A DNA stretch of 64,000 nt from Streptomyces sp. WMMC500 (GTDB lineage: Bacteria > Actinomycetota > Actinomycetes > Streptomycetales > Streptomycetaceae), in assembly GCF_027497195.1 (NCBI RefSeq), contig NZ_CP114905.1, forward strand, positions 5,839,001-5,903,000, written 5' to 3'. The notes beneath the pieces were generated by a model. It saw only the letters and a program-made list of their open reading frames with translations, made no database searches and was not told where the DNA came from. Both the position numbers and the translations under genes were made by a program. Every line of letters starts with the position of its first letter. Position 1 is the stretch's first letter. Positions 54,036 to 63,272 of the stretch are shown piece after piece.

Positions 54036-55004
54036 TCAGAGAGAGGCGATGACGCGGTCCGCGAGGATGTACACGCTCTCGCCCGCGCAGTCGAAGGTCA
54101 GCGCGAACGCCCCGCTGATCGCGGAACCGCCCAGCAGCACCGGCTCCGTGCCCCCGTCGAGGGCCTCCGCGAGCCGCTCCGCGGTGTCGCGGTGGCCGGG
54201 GGAGAGGCAGAGCGTGGTGCCGTCGGCGAAGACGTAGACGTCGAGCGTGCCGAGGGGGCCCAGCCGCACGTCGGTCAGCGGCGTACGGCCCGCGGCCAGG
54301 TCCTCCAGCCGGTTCACCGTGCGCTCCTGGTCGGCGACGGCGGGCTGCGGGCGGAAGTCGGGGTGCGAGGGGTGGCGCCGGCGGGCGGCGGCCAGCTCGG
54401 CCGACTCGCCCTCGGCGGGCGGCGCTTCCGCGGCGGCGGTGTCGGCGGGGTCGGCGGGCTCGCCGCCCTCCATGCGCTCCAGCCGGTCCATGCGGTCCAG
54501 CCGGTCCATCGGGTCGAGCAGCGGCTCGAAGCCGGCGAAGTCGGTCTGCCGCGGTATGAACACCTCGCCGCCGAAGTCGACGGGATCGCCCGGGAAGGGC
54601 GTCGCGTCGATGCTGTCGCGCGCCTCCTGCTCGGCCCAGAACGCCCGGGCCTCGGCCAGTTCGCGCTCCCGCTCGTCGGCGAGCGCCTGCGCGACGGCGA
54701 TGCGTATCTCCGCGGCCGGTACGGGCCGGGCGGCGGGCACCGCGGTCCCGTCCGCGCCGTGCTGCCCCTCGGCGGCGTCGGTCTGCGTCTCCGCCGCCGT
54801 CTCAGCCGCCGCCGTCTCCGTCTTCGACTCCGGGACGGCCCGCGCCCGTTCCCCGGCGCCCCGAGCCGCGGTCTGCGCGGTCAGTTCGGCACGGAGCGTG
54901 ACCACCTCGCGGCGCAGTCCGCTCACCGCGCGTAGCACCGCGACGCCGAGCAGTACGGCGGGGGCGGCGGCGGCCAGCAGGACGGCGAAGGTGGTGGCGC
55001 TCAC
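54036..55004 (-). CDS. Hypothetical membrane-anchored protein
   Basis: 322-residue protein with one N-terminal TM (FAVLLAAAAPAVLLGVAVLR), a charged coiled-coil/low-complexity region with many Thr/Glu/Ala, and a C-terminal domain of about 90 residues (LGPLGTLDVYVFADGTTLCL, then ALDGGTEPVLLGGSAISGAF). The C-domain looks globular and cytoplasmic. Family not recognised. ATG 55004. Confidence 0.6.
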   Translation of the reverse strand: MSATTFAVLLAAAAPAVLLGVAVLRAVSGLRREVVTLRAELTAQTAARGAGERARAVPESKTETAAAETAAETQTDAAEGQHGADGTAVPAARPVPAAEIRIAVAQALADERERELAEARAFWAEQEARDSIDATPFPGDPVDFGGEVFIPRQTDFAGFEPLLDPMDRLDRMDRLERMEGGEPADPADTAAAEAPPAEGESAELAAARRRHPSHPDFRPQPAVADQERTVNRLEDLAAGRTPLTDVRLGPLGTLDVYVFADGTTLCLSPGHRDTAERLAEALDGGTEPVLLGGSAISGAFALTFDCAGESVYILADRVIASL

Positions 55005-55289
55005 TGTCGGACTCCCGATTGATGTAGGACCCCCATGTTCTACCTCAGCCTGCCGGAGCGCAGAACCCCACCCCTAGCGGAAAATGGCATGAATAGGACG
55101 GGCCTTTGGTCCCACCGCCGGGTGAGAGGGCGTGGGACACCCCCTGTGCGCCCCACGCCCGGTCCGTACAACTCCGCGCGGGCGACGGCTCCGTACCGGC
55201 TCCGGCGTGCGCGCGGCTCAGCCCCACACTCAGCTCAGCCGCTCCGCTTGATGGTCGCGCTGAGCTTCGCTTCCGCTGCGGGCGGGTGC
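55005..55289. other. Intergenic region with hairpin and repeat
   Basis: No gene is seen in the 327 bp between the divergent-promoter side of the anchored-protein gene and the thiolase stop. It contains a GGCGTGGG/CCCACGCC hairpin (55129-55159) and a 17-bp direct repeat beginning CTCAGCTCAGCC at 55229-55245, whose second copy (55331-55347) covers the thiolase 3' end. Confidence 0.5.
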
Positions 55290-55310
55290 CGCCCCTCGTA
55301 CCTCGGGGCG
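55290..55310 (-). terminator. Terminator of thiolase gene
   Basis: CGCCCC (55290-55295) pairs with GGGGCG (55305-55310) across a 9-nt loop, 21 bp past the thiolase stop. Confidence 0.45.
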
Positions 55311-55331
55311 CCCCCCACCCTCCGCTGCAGC

Positions 55332-56564
55332 TCAGCTCAGCCGCTCCAGCACCATGGCCATGCCCTGGCCCCCGCCCACGCACATCGTCTCCAGCCCGAA
55401 CTGCTTGTCGTGCCACTGCAGGGAGTTGATGAGCGTCGTGGTGATCCGCGCGCCCGTCATGCCGAAGGGGTGCCCGACGGCGATGGCGCCGCCGTTGACG
55501 TTCAGCCGGTCCAGGTCGATGCCCAGATCCCGGTACGAGGGGATGACCTGCGCGGCGAACGCCTCGTTGATCTCCACCAGATCGATGTCCCCGACCGTCA
55601 TCCCGGCCCGCGCCAGCGCCTGCTTGCTCGCCTCCACCGGACCCAGGCCCATGATCTCCGGCGACAGCGCCGAGAGCCCGGTCGAGACGATCCGCGCCAG
55701 CGGCGTGAGACCCAGCTCGCGCGCCCTGGTGTCGGACATCACGACGACCGCCGCGGCGCCGTCGTTCAGCGGGCAGCAGTTGCCGGCGGTGACCAGCCCG
55801 TCGGGGCGGAACACGGGCTTCAGCCCCGCGACCCCCTCCCTCGTCACGCCGGGCCGCGGGCCGTCGTCCTTGCTGACGACCGTGCCGTCGGGGGTGGTGA
55901 CCGGGGTGATCTCGCGCTCCCAGAAGCCCGCGGCGATGGCCTTCTCGGCGAGGTTCTGCGACCGTACGCCGAACTCGTCCATGTCCTGCCGGGTGACGCC
56001 CTTGACCCGCGCCAGGTTCTCGGCGGTCTGCCCCATGGCGATGTACACGTCCGGCACCAGGCCGTCCGCGCGCGGGTCGTGCCAGCTCCCGCCGTCGAAG
56101 TCCGCGCCCTTCTCCTGCCGCTCGGCGGTACGGGCCTCGGCGTCGGCGAAGAGGGGGTTGTGGGTGCCGGGCATGCCGTCCGACGAGCCGTTGACGAACC
56201 GCGAGACGGTCTCCACGCCCGCCGAGACGAAGACGTCGCCCTCGCCCGCCTTGATGGCGTGGAACGCCATCCGCGTGGTCTGCAGCGAGGAGGAGCAGTA
56301 GCGGGTGATCGTGCAGCCGGGGAGGTGGTCCATGCCGAGCTGTACGGCGACCACCCGGCCCAGGTTGTGCCCCTGCTCGCCGCCGGGCAGGCCGCAGCCG
56401 AGCATGAGGTCGTCGATGTCCGCCGGGTCCAGGGCCGGCACCTTGTCGAGGGCCGCCCGGACGATCCCCGCGGTCAGGTCGTCCGGGCGGACGTCCTTCA
56501 GTGAGCCCTTCCCGGCCCGGCCGATCGGGGAGCGGGCGGCTGAGACGATCACGGCTTCGGGCAT
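55332..56564 (-). CDS. Acetyl-CoA acetyltransferase (thiolase)
   Basis: 410-residue thiolase interconverting two acetyl-CoA and acetoacetyl-CoA, or acting in beta-oxidation. Nucleophilic Cys 90 in TITRYCSSSLQTTRMA, the EINEAFAAQVI and GGAIAVGHPFGMTGAR (His) motifs, and the second catalytic Cys in ETMCVGGGQGMAM are all present. ATG 56564 has GGGAG 5 nt upstream; the overlapping GTG at 56567 is too close. A stand-alone gene between two unrelated ones. Confidence 0.93.
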   Translation of the reverse strand: MPEAVIVSAARSPIGRAGKGSLKDVRPDDLTAGIVRAALDKVPALDPADIDDLMLGCGLPGGEQGHNLGRVVAVQLGMDHLPGCTITRYCSSSLQTTRMAFHAIKAGEGDVFVSAGVETVSRFVNGSSDGMPGTHNPLFADAEARTAERQEKGADFDGGSWHDPRADGLVPDVYIAMGQTAENLARVKGVTRQDMDEFGVRSQNLAEKAIAAGFWEREITPVTTPDGTVVSKDDGPRPGVTREGVAGLKPVFRPDGLVTAGNCCPLNDGAAAVVVMSDTRARELGLTPLARIVSTGLSALSPEIMGLGPVEASKQALARAGMTVGDIDLVEINEAFAAQVIPSYRDLGIDLDRLNVNGGAIAVGHPFGMTGARITTTLINSLQWHDKQFGLETMCVGGGQGMAMVLERLS

Positions 56565-56799
56565 CACGGCTCCCAGGGGACGCGGGCGGGTCAGGCTCCT
56601 GGGCTGAAGTTACCCGTACGTAGCGAAGGGGTCACGGCTCTCGTACTGTGACGCGGACCTCAATTTCTGAGCGCTTGCTTACCTGGCGGGGAAAGACTGG
56701 GAAAAGCCTTGTAAAGATCCTCCTGAGGTCTGGCGCGATGTCTTTGCCTACCCATTACTCTTGTCTCAAGGCCGCGCAGTGCGGCCATGGAGGAGTGAG

Positions 56800-57699
56800 A
56801 TGAGGAGCAGCAACCCGGTCTTCACGCGACGGGGGTTCAGCCGCGAGGGCGGTTCGGCAGGCTTCAACGCGCCGTCGCAGGCCGGGGGCCCCACTGTCGC
56901 TCAGGGCAACAACCCGTACGCCCAGCCCGGCACCAACCCGTATGCGCAGCAGCCGGGTGCCGCCCCGCGGAACCCCTACGCGCCCGCGGACCAGCAGCAG
57001 GGCGAGTGGGCGCCGTACGCGGCGCCCGCCGGCGGTCGGATGACGATGGACGACGTCGTGTCCCGTACGGGCATGACGCTCGGCCTGGTGATCCTCGCCG
57101 CGGCCGCCTCCTGGATCACCTTCGACGGTGAGAAGTCGCTCGGCCTCGGCCTGATGGCCGCGCTCGGCGCCTTCGTGCTGGCGATGGTCCAGGCGTTCAA
57201 GCGCCGCCCGGTCCCCGCGCTGATCCTGTCGTACGCGGTCCTCGAGGGCGTCTTCCTCGGCATCATCAGCGAGTACTTCAACACCTACGTCAACGGCGCG
57301 GTCATGCAGGCCGTGCTCGGCACGATGGCGGTGTTCTTCGGCGTCCTCGTGGCGTACAAGCTGCGGATCATCCGGGTCACGGCCCGGTTCCAGCGGTTCG
57401 TCGTCGGCGCGGCCATCGGCTTCGTGCTGCTGATGGCGGTCAACCTGTTCGCCGCGCTCATCGGCGGCGGCGACGGCCTGGGCCTGCGCAGCGGCGGCCT
57501 CGGCATCCTGTTCGGCGTCATCGGCGTCGTGCTCGGCGCGTGCTTCCTGGCCCTGGACTTCAAGCAGGTCGAGGACGGCATCGCCTACGGCGCGCCGAAG
57601 AACGAGGCGTGGCTCGCCGCCTTCGGGCTGACCCTGACCCTGGTCTGGATCTACCTGGAGATGCTGCGCCTGGTGGCCATCCTCCAGGGTGGCGACTGA
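56800..57699 (+). CDS. Bax inhibitor-1/YccA-family membrane protein
   Basis: 299-residue protein with a disordered Gln/Pro/Asn/Gly-rich cytoplasmic N-terminus of about 85 residues (NNPYAQPGTNPYAQQ) and seven TM helices. Landmarks: MTLGLVILAAAASWITF, ALILSYAVLEGVFLGIISEY, VMQAVLGTMAVFFGVLVAYK and DGIAYGAPKNEAWLAAFGLT. Family members are pH-sensitive calcium-leak channels or assist membrane-protein quality control. ATG 56800 follows GGAGG. The transcript ends at a hairpin. Confidence 0.92.
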   Translation: MRSSNPVFTRRGFSREGGSAGFNAPSQAGGPTVAQGNNPYAQPGTNPYAQQPGAAPRNPYAPADQQQGEWAPYAAPAGGRMTMDDVVSRTGMTLGLVILAAAASWITFDGEKSLGLGLMAALGAFVLAMVQAFKRRPVPALILSYAVLEGVFLGIISEYFNTYVNGAVMQAVLGTMAVFFGVLVAYKLRIIRVTARFQRFVVGAAIGFVLLMAVNLFAALIGGGDGLGLRSGGLGILFGVIGVVLGACFLALDFKQVEDGIAYGAPKNEAWLAAFGLTLTLVWIYLEMLRLVAILQGGD

Positions 57700-57721
57700 C
57701 CCGGCAGGCACGACCGACCCT

Positions 57722-57761
57722 GTGGCCCGGCGCGGAGGCGTACGCCCTCCGGCCGGGCCAC
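57722..57761 (+). terminator. Terminator after Bax-inhibitor-like gene
   Basis: GTGGCCCGGC (57722-57731) pairs perfectly with GCCGGGCCAC (57752-57761); a second small stem forms inside the loop. Confidence 0.7.
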
Positions 57762-57781
57762 CGGCATGAGAAGGGGGCACC

Positions 57782-58438
57782 ATGGCGGACGACCTGAGGG
57801 GACTGCTGCGCGGGATCGAGGTCTTCGCGGGCGACCTGCCGTCGTTCGATCCGCGGGAGACACCGGACGAGCCGGTCCCGCTCTTCACCGACTGGCTGCT
57901 GGCCGCCGTACGGGCGGGGGTGCGCGAGCCGCACGCGATGACTCTGTCGACGGCCGACGCGGGCGGCGACCCCTCCGCGCGGGTGCTGATCCTCAAGGAC
58001 GTCGGCCCGGACGGCTGGCAGTTCGCCTCGGACGCGGGCAGCCCGAAGGGCCGCGACCTGGCCAAGCGGCCGTATGCGGCGCTGACGTTCTACTGGCCGC
58101 CGCTGGCCCGCCAGGTACGGGTCCGGGGCCCGGTCGGCACCGCCGACCCGGAGCAGAGCGCCGCCGACTTCCTCGCCCGCGGCCCCGGCGCCCGCGCGGA
58201 GGCCCTGCTCGGCCGCCAGTCCCGCCCCCTCGGGGACCCGGCGGAGCGGGACACGGCGGTCGGCGAGTCGCTGGCCCGGGTGGCGGCCGACCCGGGGCTG
58301 GTGGCGCCCGGGTGGACGCTGTACTCCGTGCGGCCCCAGACGGTGGAGTTCTGGCAGGGCGACAGGGAACGCCGCCACACGCGCCTCGTCTACGAGGCCA
58401 CGCCACCCGGGTGGACGAAGCGCATGCTGTGGCCCTGA
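57782..58438 (+). CDS. PdxH-like FMN flavin-nucleotide oxidase
   Basis: 218-residue split-barrel flavoprotein resembling pyridoxamine/pyridoxine 5'-phosphate oxidase. FTDWLLAAVRAGVREPHAMT, SARVLILKDVGPDGWQFASD, RPYAALTFYWPPLARQVRVRG, SRPLGDP and a C-terminal PQTVEFWQGDRERRHTRLVY ... WTKRMLWP correspond to the family. It probably makes PLP or acts on a related substrate; the missing fuller dimerisation tail leaves this open. ATG 57782 follows AAGGGGGC, 20 bp after the upstream terminator. Confidence 0.82.
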   Translation: MADDLRGLLRGIEVFAGDLPSFDPRETPDEPVPLFTDWLLAAVRAGVREPHAMTLSTADAGGDPSARVLILKDVGPDGWQFASDAGSPKGRDLAKRPYAALTFYWPPLARQVRVRGPVGTADPEQSAADFLARGPGARAEALLGRQSRPLGDPAERDTAVGESLARVAADPGLVAPGWTLYSVRPQTVEFWQGDRERRHTRLVYEATPPGWTKRMLWP

Positions 58439-58441
58439 GAC

Positions 58442-59806
58442 TCACTCCTGTCCGGTCGCCCGCAGCGCGACGTGGTTGACGACCCACAGCCCGATCCCGA
58501 TGGCCAGCAGCACGCCGGCCCGGATGTAGACGTCCGCGGGCCGGTCCGACAGCGGGCTGGCCAGGATCCCGGCGGTGACGGCGCCCAGCACGGGGATCCA
58601 GGTGGGCGCGCGGAAGTGGCGGTGGCCCACCGGGTCGCGGCGCAGGACGAGCACGGCCACGTTGACGACCGCGAAGACGCACAGCAGCAGGAACGACGTG
58701 GTGTCGCCCAGCCCCTCGATCTCGCCGGTCGACACCAGCCCGATGGCCAGCGCGGTGACGAAGACGATCCCGACCACGGGCGTCCGCCGCCCCGGCAGCA
58801 CGCGCGCCATCCCGCGCGGCAGCACGCGCTCGTTGGCGAGCCCGTAGCACAGCCGGGAGGCCATCATGATGTTGATCAGCGCCGAGTTGGACACCGCGAA
58901 GAGCGCGATGAGCGCGAACAGCTTCGCGGGGAAGTCCACGCCGCTCTCGTCCACGACCAGCAGCAGCGGCCCGCTGGAGCCCGCCAACCGCTCGTGCTCG
59001 ACCATCAGCGAGGAGACGAGCGCGACGAGGACGTAGATCGTGCCGGTGATGGCCACCCCGAGGAAGATCGCCCGCGGGAAGTTCCGCACCGGGTCCTTGG
59101 TCTCCTCCGCCATGTTGACGGAGTCCTCGAACCCCACGAAGGCGAAGAACCCCAGCGCGGTCGCCCCGAGCACCCCGGTGAGCACGGCGTACCCGGTCCC
59201 GCCGGTCTCGAACTCCGTCAGCCGCGACGGCTCGCCCTCACCGGTCAGCACGGCGGCGACGCCGATGCCGAGGATGACGAGCAGGCCGGTCACCTCGACG
59301 ATCGTCAGCACGACGTTCGTCTTCACCGACTCCGAGACGCCGCGCAGGTTGAGCGAGGCGAGTACGACGACGAAGAGGATCGCGATCAGCGTCGGCGAGA
59401 CGTCGACGAACTCCTGGAGGTAGTCCCCGCTGAAGGCCCGCGCCGCGGCGCTCGCGGACGACAGCCCCGAGCACATCACCATGAAGGCGACGATGAACGT
59501 CAGGAACGGCACCCGGAACGCCTTCTGCGTCTACAGCGCCGCCCCCGCGGCCCGCGGATACTTGCCGACCAGCTCGACGTACGAGGCGGCGGTCAGCATC
59601 GCCACCACGAACCCGATCACGAACGGCAACCACAGCGCCCCGCCGATCCGCCCGGCGACGGCACCGGTGTTGGCGTAGATGCCGGTGCCGAGGATGTCGC
59701 CGATGACGAAGAGCAGCAGCAACTTGGGCCCGATGGCCCGCTTCAGGGGCGTACCGTCGGCGTCGGGAGGGGGTGGGGCGGCCGATTCCTTGGGTGAATT
59801 CAGCAT
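58442..59806 (-). pseudogene. APC amino-acid permease, interrupted by an in-frame TAG
   Basis: Full-length architecture of an APC superfamily permease in one frame (454 codons), but codon 92 is TAG (59533-59531). Before it: KLLLLFVIGDILGTGIYAN, SYVELVGKYPRAAGAAL; after it, without frame change: TQKAFRVPFLTFIVAFMVMC, GFEDSVNMAEETKDPVRNFP and more TMs. Relatives have a Tyr at the site, so one C-to-G change of TAC explains it. Alternatives are read-through, reinitiation at GTG 59512, or a sequencing error. If expressed whole, it would import amino acids across the membrane. Confidence 0.8.
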
Positions 59807-59942
59807 GCCCCTGCGAATGCCCAGCGGCCCCTGACACCAACCCCTTACATCCGCCCCTTACCCGGAAGCGCCACCGCCGACCGGTCACACGGTGAGGGCC
59901 GCGGTGGCACCCGCCGGGCTTGCCGATGATTTGACGCCCTCC

Positions 59943-59957
59943 ATAGCTAACCGCTAT
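59943..59957. promoter_or_regulatory. Candidate PadR operator
   Basis: ATAGC - 5 nt - GCTAT, a perfect dyad in the 179-bp region upstream of padR, 28 bp before its GTG. PadR proteins usually bind such A+T-containing dyads near their own promoter. Confidence 0.5.
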
Positions 59958-59985
59958 CCATTGGGGGTCGTCGAGGAGGGGATCC

Positions 59986-60528
59986 GTGCAGGACGTGGTG
60001 CTGGCGCTCCTGGTCAAACGACCCTTGCACGGCTACGACCTGCGCAGGCGCCTGGCGGCGGCGCTGGGGCCGCTCGGGGAGACGCTGAACGCGGGGCAGG
60101 TCTACGTCACGCTCACCCGGCTCGAAAAGGCGGGCCTGGTCGTCCACGTGCGTGAGGAAGCGGCGGTGCGCGGCCCGAAACGCAAGGTGTTCGCGCCGAC
60201 CGCGGCCGGGCACGAGCGGGTGGCCGCGTGGATGGCCGAGAGCACCGGCCCCCGGGCTGACGTGACGGAGTTCCATCTGAAGCTGGTGGCCGCCCACGAG
60301 TCCGGCACGGCCGATCCGCTCGCGCTCGTGCACGCGCGCCGGCGGGAGCTGATGAGCAGCCTCGCCGAAGCCCAGCACGCCGCCCTCGCTCACGACACGG
60401 GTGCGGAGGCCGGGCTGCTGCTGGAGGGCGTCGCGCTCCGGTTGCAGGCCGATCTGCGCTGGTTGGAGGCGTGCGAGCGGCGCTGGTCCGGCCGCACGAC
60501 GGGTGGGAAAGGCAGAGGAGACAGATGA
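59986..60528 (+). CDS. PadR-family transcriptional regulator
   Basis: 180-residue regulator. N-terminal winged helix: VVLALLVKRPLHGYDLRRRL, LNAGQVYVTLTRLEKAGLV, VRGPKRKVFAPTAAGHERV. C-terminal helical dimerisation domain (LALVHARRRELMSSLAEAQH). PadR genes beside ABC exporters typically sense antibiotics or peptides. GTG 59986 follows GGAGGGG. The stop overlaps the ATPase start (ATGA). Confidence 0.9.
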   Translation: MQDVVLALLVKRPLHGYDLRRRLAAALGPLGETLNAGQVYVTLTRLEKAGLVVHVREEAAVRGPKRKVFAPTAAGHERVAAWMAESTGPRADVTEFHLKLVAAHESGTADPLALVHARRRELMSSLAEAQHAALAHDTGAEAGLLLEGVALRLQADLRWLEACERRWSGRTTGGKGRGDR

Positions 60529-61370
60529 CGAGAAACGGTCGGCGGGGCCGCTCGCGGCGGCGCGGTACGGACGACGGCGCGGGGGCGCGCCGGCCGGATG
60601 AGGCCTCCGGGCCGGCGCTGCCCGCGTCCGGGCCGGCGCTGCGCGCGGTCGGCCTGGCGCGCGTGTACGGCGAGGACGAGAGCGCGGTATGGGCCGTCGA
60701 CGGGGTCGACCTCGACGTCCCCGCCGGACAACTGCTCGCCGTGACCGGACCCAGCGGCTGCGGCAAGTCCACGCTGCTCCAACTACTGGGCGGCCTCGAC
60801 CGGCCCACCGAGGGCGAGGTGTGGCTCGGCGGACGGCGCATCGACGGCCTCGGCGAGCGGGCGCTCGCCCGGCTGCGGCGCCGCTCCCTCGGGTTCGTCT
60901 TCCAGACCTACCACCTGGTCGACGAGCTGACCGCGGCGGAGAACGTCGAGTTGCCCGCGCTGCTCGCCCGCGCCTCGCCCCGCGCCGCCCGCCGCCGCGC
61001 CGCCGAACTCCTCGATCAGGTCGGACTCGCCGACCGGGCCCGCCATCTGCCCTCGCAGTTGTCGGGCGGGCAGCGGCAGCGGATCGCCATCGCCCGCGCC
61101 CTGGCCAACGAGCCGCTGGTCGTCCTCGCCGACGAGCCCACCGGAAACCTCGACAGCGCCGCCACGCACGACATCCTCCGGCTCTTCGACGACCTGCGCG
61201 CCGCCGGCCAGACCGTGGTCATCGTCACCCATGACGAGCGCGTCGCCGCCACCGCCGACCGCATCGTCTCCCTGCGCGACGGGGCGCTGGACGACGACAC
61301 CCGCCTGGACGGCCACGGCGGCGGCGCCGGCACCGCACGGCTCGGTGCCCTCTTGAACTGGGAGAACTGA
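60525..61370 (+). CDS. ABC exporter ATPase of PadR operon
   Basis: 281-residue ATPase with an Arg/Gly/Pro-rich N-terminal tail of about 50 residues. Walker A GPSGCGKST, signature LSGGQRQR, Walker B VVLADEPTGNLD and VTHDE are intact; Q-loop FVFQTYHLVDELT. LolD/MacB subfamily. ATG 60525 overlaps the padR stop. It pairs with the permease 2 bp downstream. Confidence 0.9.
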   Translation: MTRNGRRGRSRRRGTDDGAGARRPDEASGPALPASGPALRAVGLARVYGEDESAVWAVDGVDLDVPAGQLLAVTGPSGCGKSTLLQLLGGLDRPTEGEVWLGGRRIDGLGERALARLRRRSLGFVFQTYHLVDELTAAENVELPALLARASPRAARRRAAELLDQVGLADRARHLPSQLSGGQRQRIAIARALANEPLVVLADEPTGNLDSAATHDILRLFDDLRAAGQTVVIVTHDERVAATADRIVSLRDGALDDDTRLDGHGGGAGTARLGALLNWEN

Positions 61371-61372
61371 CC

Positions 61373-63151
61373 GTGGGACACCTGTTCCTGATGGGGCGCC
61401 TGGTCCTGCGCGACGTGCGCCGCCGCCCCGGCGAGGCCGTCGTCTTCCTGCTCGCCGTCATCATCACGAGCACGAGCCTGACCCTCGGCCTCGCGACCGG
61501 TCACGCCGTCGAAACCGGGTACGAGAAGACGCGCGCGGTCACCGCGGGACCCGACATCACCGTCGTCACGACGGCCACCGACCCCTCCGGCCTGGCCGCG
61601 AGCCTCGCGGACACTCCCGGTGTGACCGAGCAGGCGGACCCGGTCTTCGCGTTCGACACGTACATCGAGGCCCACGGCAAGAGTGCGCACTCCGCGGTCG
61701 AAGGGCGCGACGCCTCAAAGGATGCCGCGGTCGACCAGCCGCTGGTGACCTCCGGCACCTGGGTACGGCCCGGCGGCGCCGTGCTCGAACGCGGCTTCGC
61801 GAAGGCACTCGGCGTGCGCGTCGGCGACCAGGTCGCCGTCGGCGGGCGCGACTATCCCGTCGTCGGAACTGCGATCAGCGCGGCGACCCCGGTGTATCCG
61901 TGGAGCGACCACGCGCAGGGGCCCGGGCCCTCCGACTTCGGCGGCAGGATGTGGCTCACCTCCGCGGACACCCGCCGGGCCGCGGGCGACGCCGCCGGAG
62001 TCCACCTGATCCATCTGAAGCTGGACGATCCCTCCGCGACGCGGCACTGGATGGACACCACGTTCGCCGAGCGGAGCGAGGCTGACGGCTGGGTCAACGC
62101 CCATGACTGGCAGGGTGTCCTACGGACCGACCAGGCCATGATCAAGCACATCCGGCCCGCCCTGGTCGTCGGCGGCTGGCTGCTCGCCGTCGCCGCGATC
62201 GTCACCCTCGCCGCACTCGCGACGGCACGCGCCGTCCGGGACAACCGGCGTGCCGCCCTGCTCAAGGCCGTCGGCGCCAGTCCCGCCACCGTCACCACCG
62301 CCCTGCTCGCGCAGTACCTGCTGCTCACCCTCCTGGCCACCGCGATCGGCCTGACCGCCGGCACGCTTGCCGCGCCCCGCCTGGTCGACCCCGGCGCCGG
62401 GCTCCTCAACACCGTCGGTCCTCCCGACTCCGGCACCGTTGCCGCCGCGGTCCTCCTCGCCGTCGTCGTCGCGGTGACGGGCGCGCTCCGTCCCGCCCTG
62501 CGTGCGGCCCGCACCAGTACCGCCGACGCCCTGGCCGACCCGGCGCATCTCCCCACGCGCCGCCCGCGCCTCCCTGCCCTCACGGCGTACCTGCCGACGT
62601 CACTGCTGCTCGGCACCCGGCTGCTCGCCCGTCGTCCCGGCCGCGCCGTGCTGGCCGGTGCCGGCGTGGCGGCCACCACGCTCATGGTCACCGCACTGCT
62701 GACCTGGCACGCCGAACTCGCCGCGCGACCCGACTTCACGCAGTTCGGCCCCATCGGCGTACGGGCCGACCAGACCGGGCGGGTGCTGCTCGCCGTCACG
62801 CTCGCGCTGGTGGCGATGTCCACACTCAACACCGTGCTCCTCGGCTTGAGCGCCGCCGTGCAGGCCCGGCCCACCCTGTCCGTCGCCCGCACCCTCGGCG
62901 CCACCCCCGGCCAGGTCGTCGCCGCACTCTGCGTTGCGCAACTCCTGCCCGCCGTGCCCGGAGTGGCAGCGGGCATTCCGGCCGGGCTCGGCATGTACTG
63001 GCTCTTCGGCACCCAGACCGTGCCCCCGGGCTCGTGGCTGCTCGCCACCGCACTCGTGGTCCTGCCGGCGGTCGGAGCGCTGACCGCCCTGCCCGCATGG
63101 GCCCACACCCGCACCCCTGCCGGCCACGCCCTCAGCGCCGAACCCGCCTGA
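61373..63151 (+). CDS. FtsX-family ABC permease of PadR operon
   Basis: 592-residue permease with two FtsX modules. N-terminal TM (AVVFLLAVIITSTSLTLGLA), an external domain of about 200 residues, TM block around 265-400 (LVVGGWLLAVAAIVTLAALA, RRAALLKAVGASPATVTTAL), then a second set ending LLATALVVLPAVGALTALPA. Probable export or sensing of a peptide antibiotic under PadR control. GTG 61373 is 2 bp after the ATPase stop. Confidence 0.9.
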   Translation: MGHLFLMGRLVLRDVRRRPGEAVVFLLAVIITSTSLTLGLATGHAVETGYEKTRAVTAGPDITVVTTATDPSGLAASLADTPGVTEQADPVFAFDTYIEAHGKSAHSAVEGRDASKDAAVDQPLVTSGTWVRPGGAVLERGFAKALGVRVGDQVAVGGRDYPVVGTAISAATPVYPWSDHAQGPGPSDFGGRMWLTSADTRRAAGDAAGVHLIHLKLDDPSATRHWMDTTFAERSEADGWVNAHDWQGVLRTDQAMIKHIRPALVVGGWLLAVAAIVTLAALATARAVRDNRRAALLKAVGASPATVTTALLAQYLLLTLLATAIGLTAGTLAAPRLVDPGAGLLNTVGPPDSGTVAAAVLLAVVVAVTGALRPALRAARTSTADALADPAHLPTRRPRLPALTAYLPTSLLLGTRLLARRPGRAVLAGAGVAATTLMVTALLTWHAELAARPDFTQFGPIGVRADQTGRVLLAVTLALVAMSTLNTVLLGLSAAVQARPTLSVARTLGATPGQVVAALCVAQLLPAVPGVAAGIPAGLGMYWLFGTQTVPPGSWLLATALVVLPAVGALTALPAWAHTRTPAGHALSAEPA

Positions 63152-63272
63152 CGGTCCCGTGACCGGTGGACTGCTACCGCCGCCCGGTCACGCAGTGATG
63201 AGGCGGCGGGTGAAGCCGTCGCGCAGGAGGGATGGGAAGGTCGTCCGGTCCTGCTTCACGGGCGTGGGCGGG

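Noticed and set aside
59531..59806. 91-residue protein as a separate gene
   Set aside because: It is the N-terminus of the APC permease, in frame with the rest and ended only by a nonsense codon.
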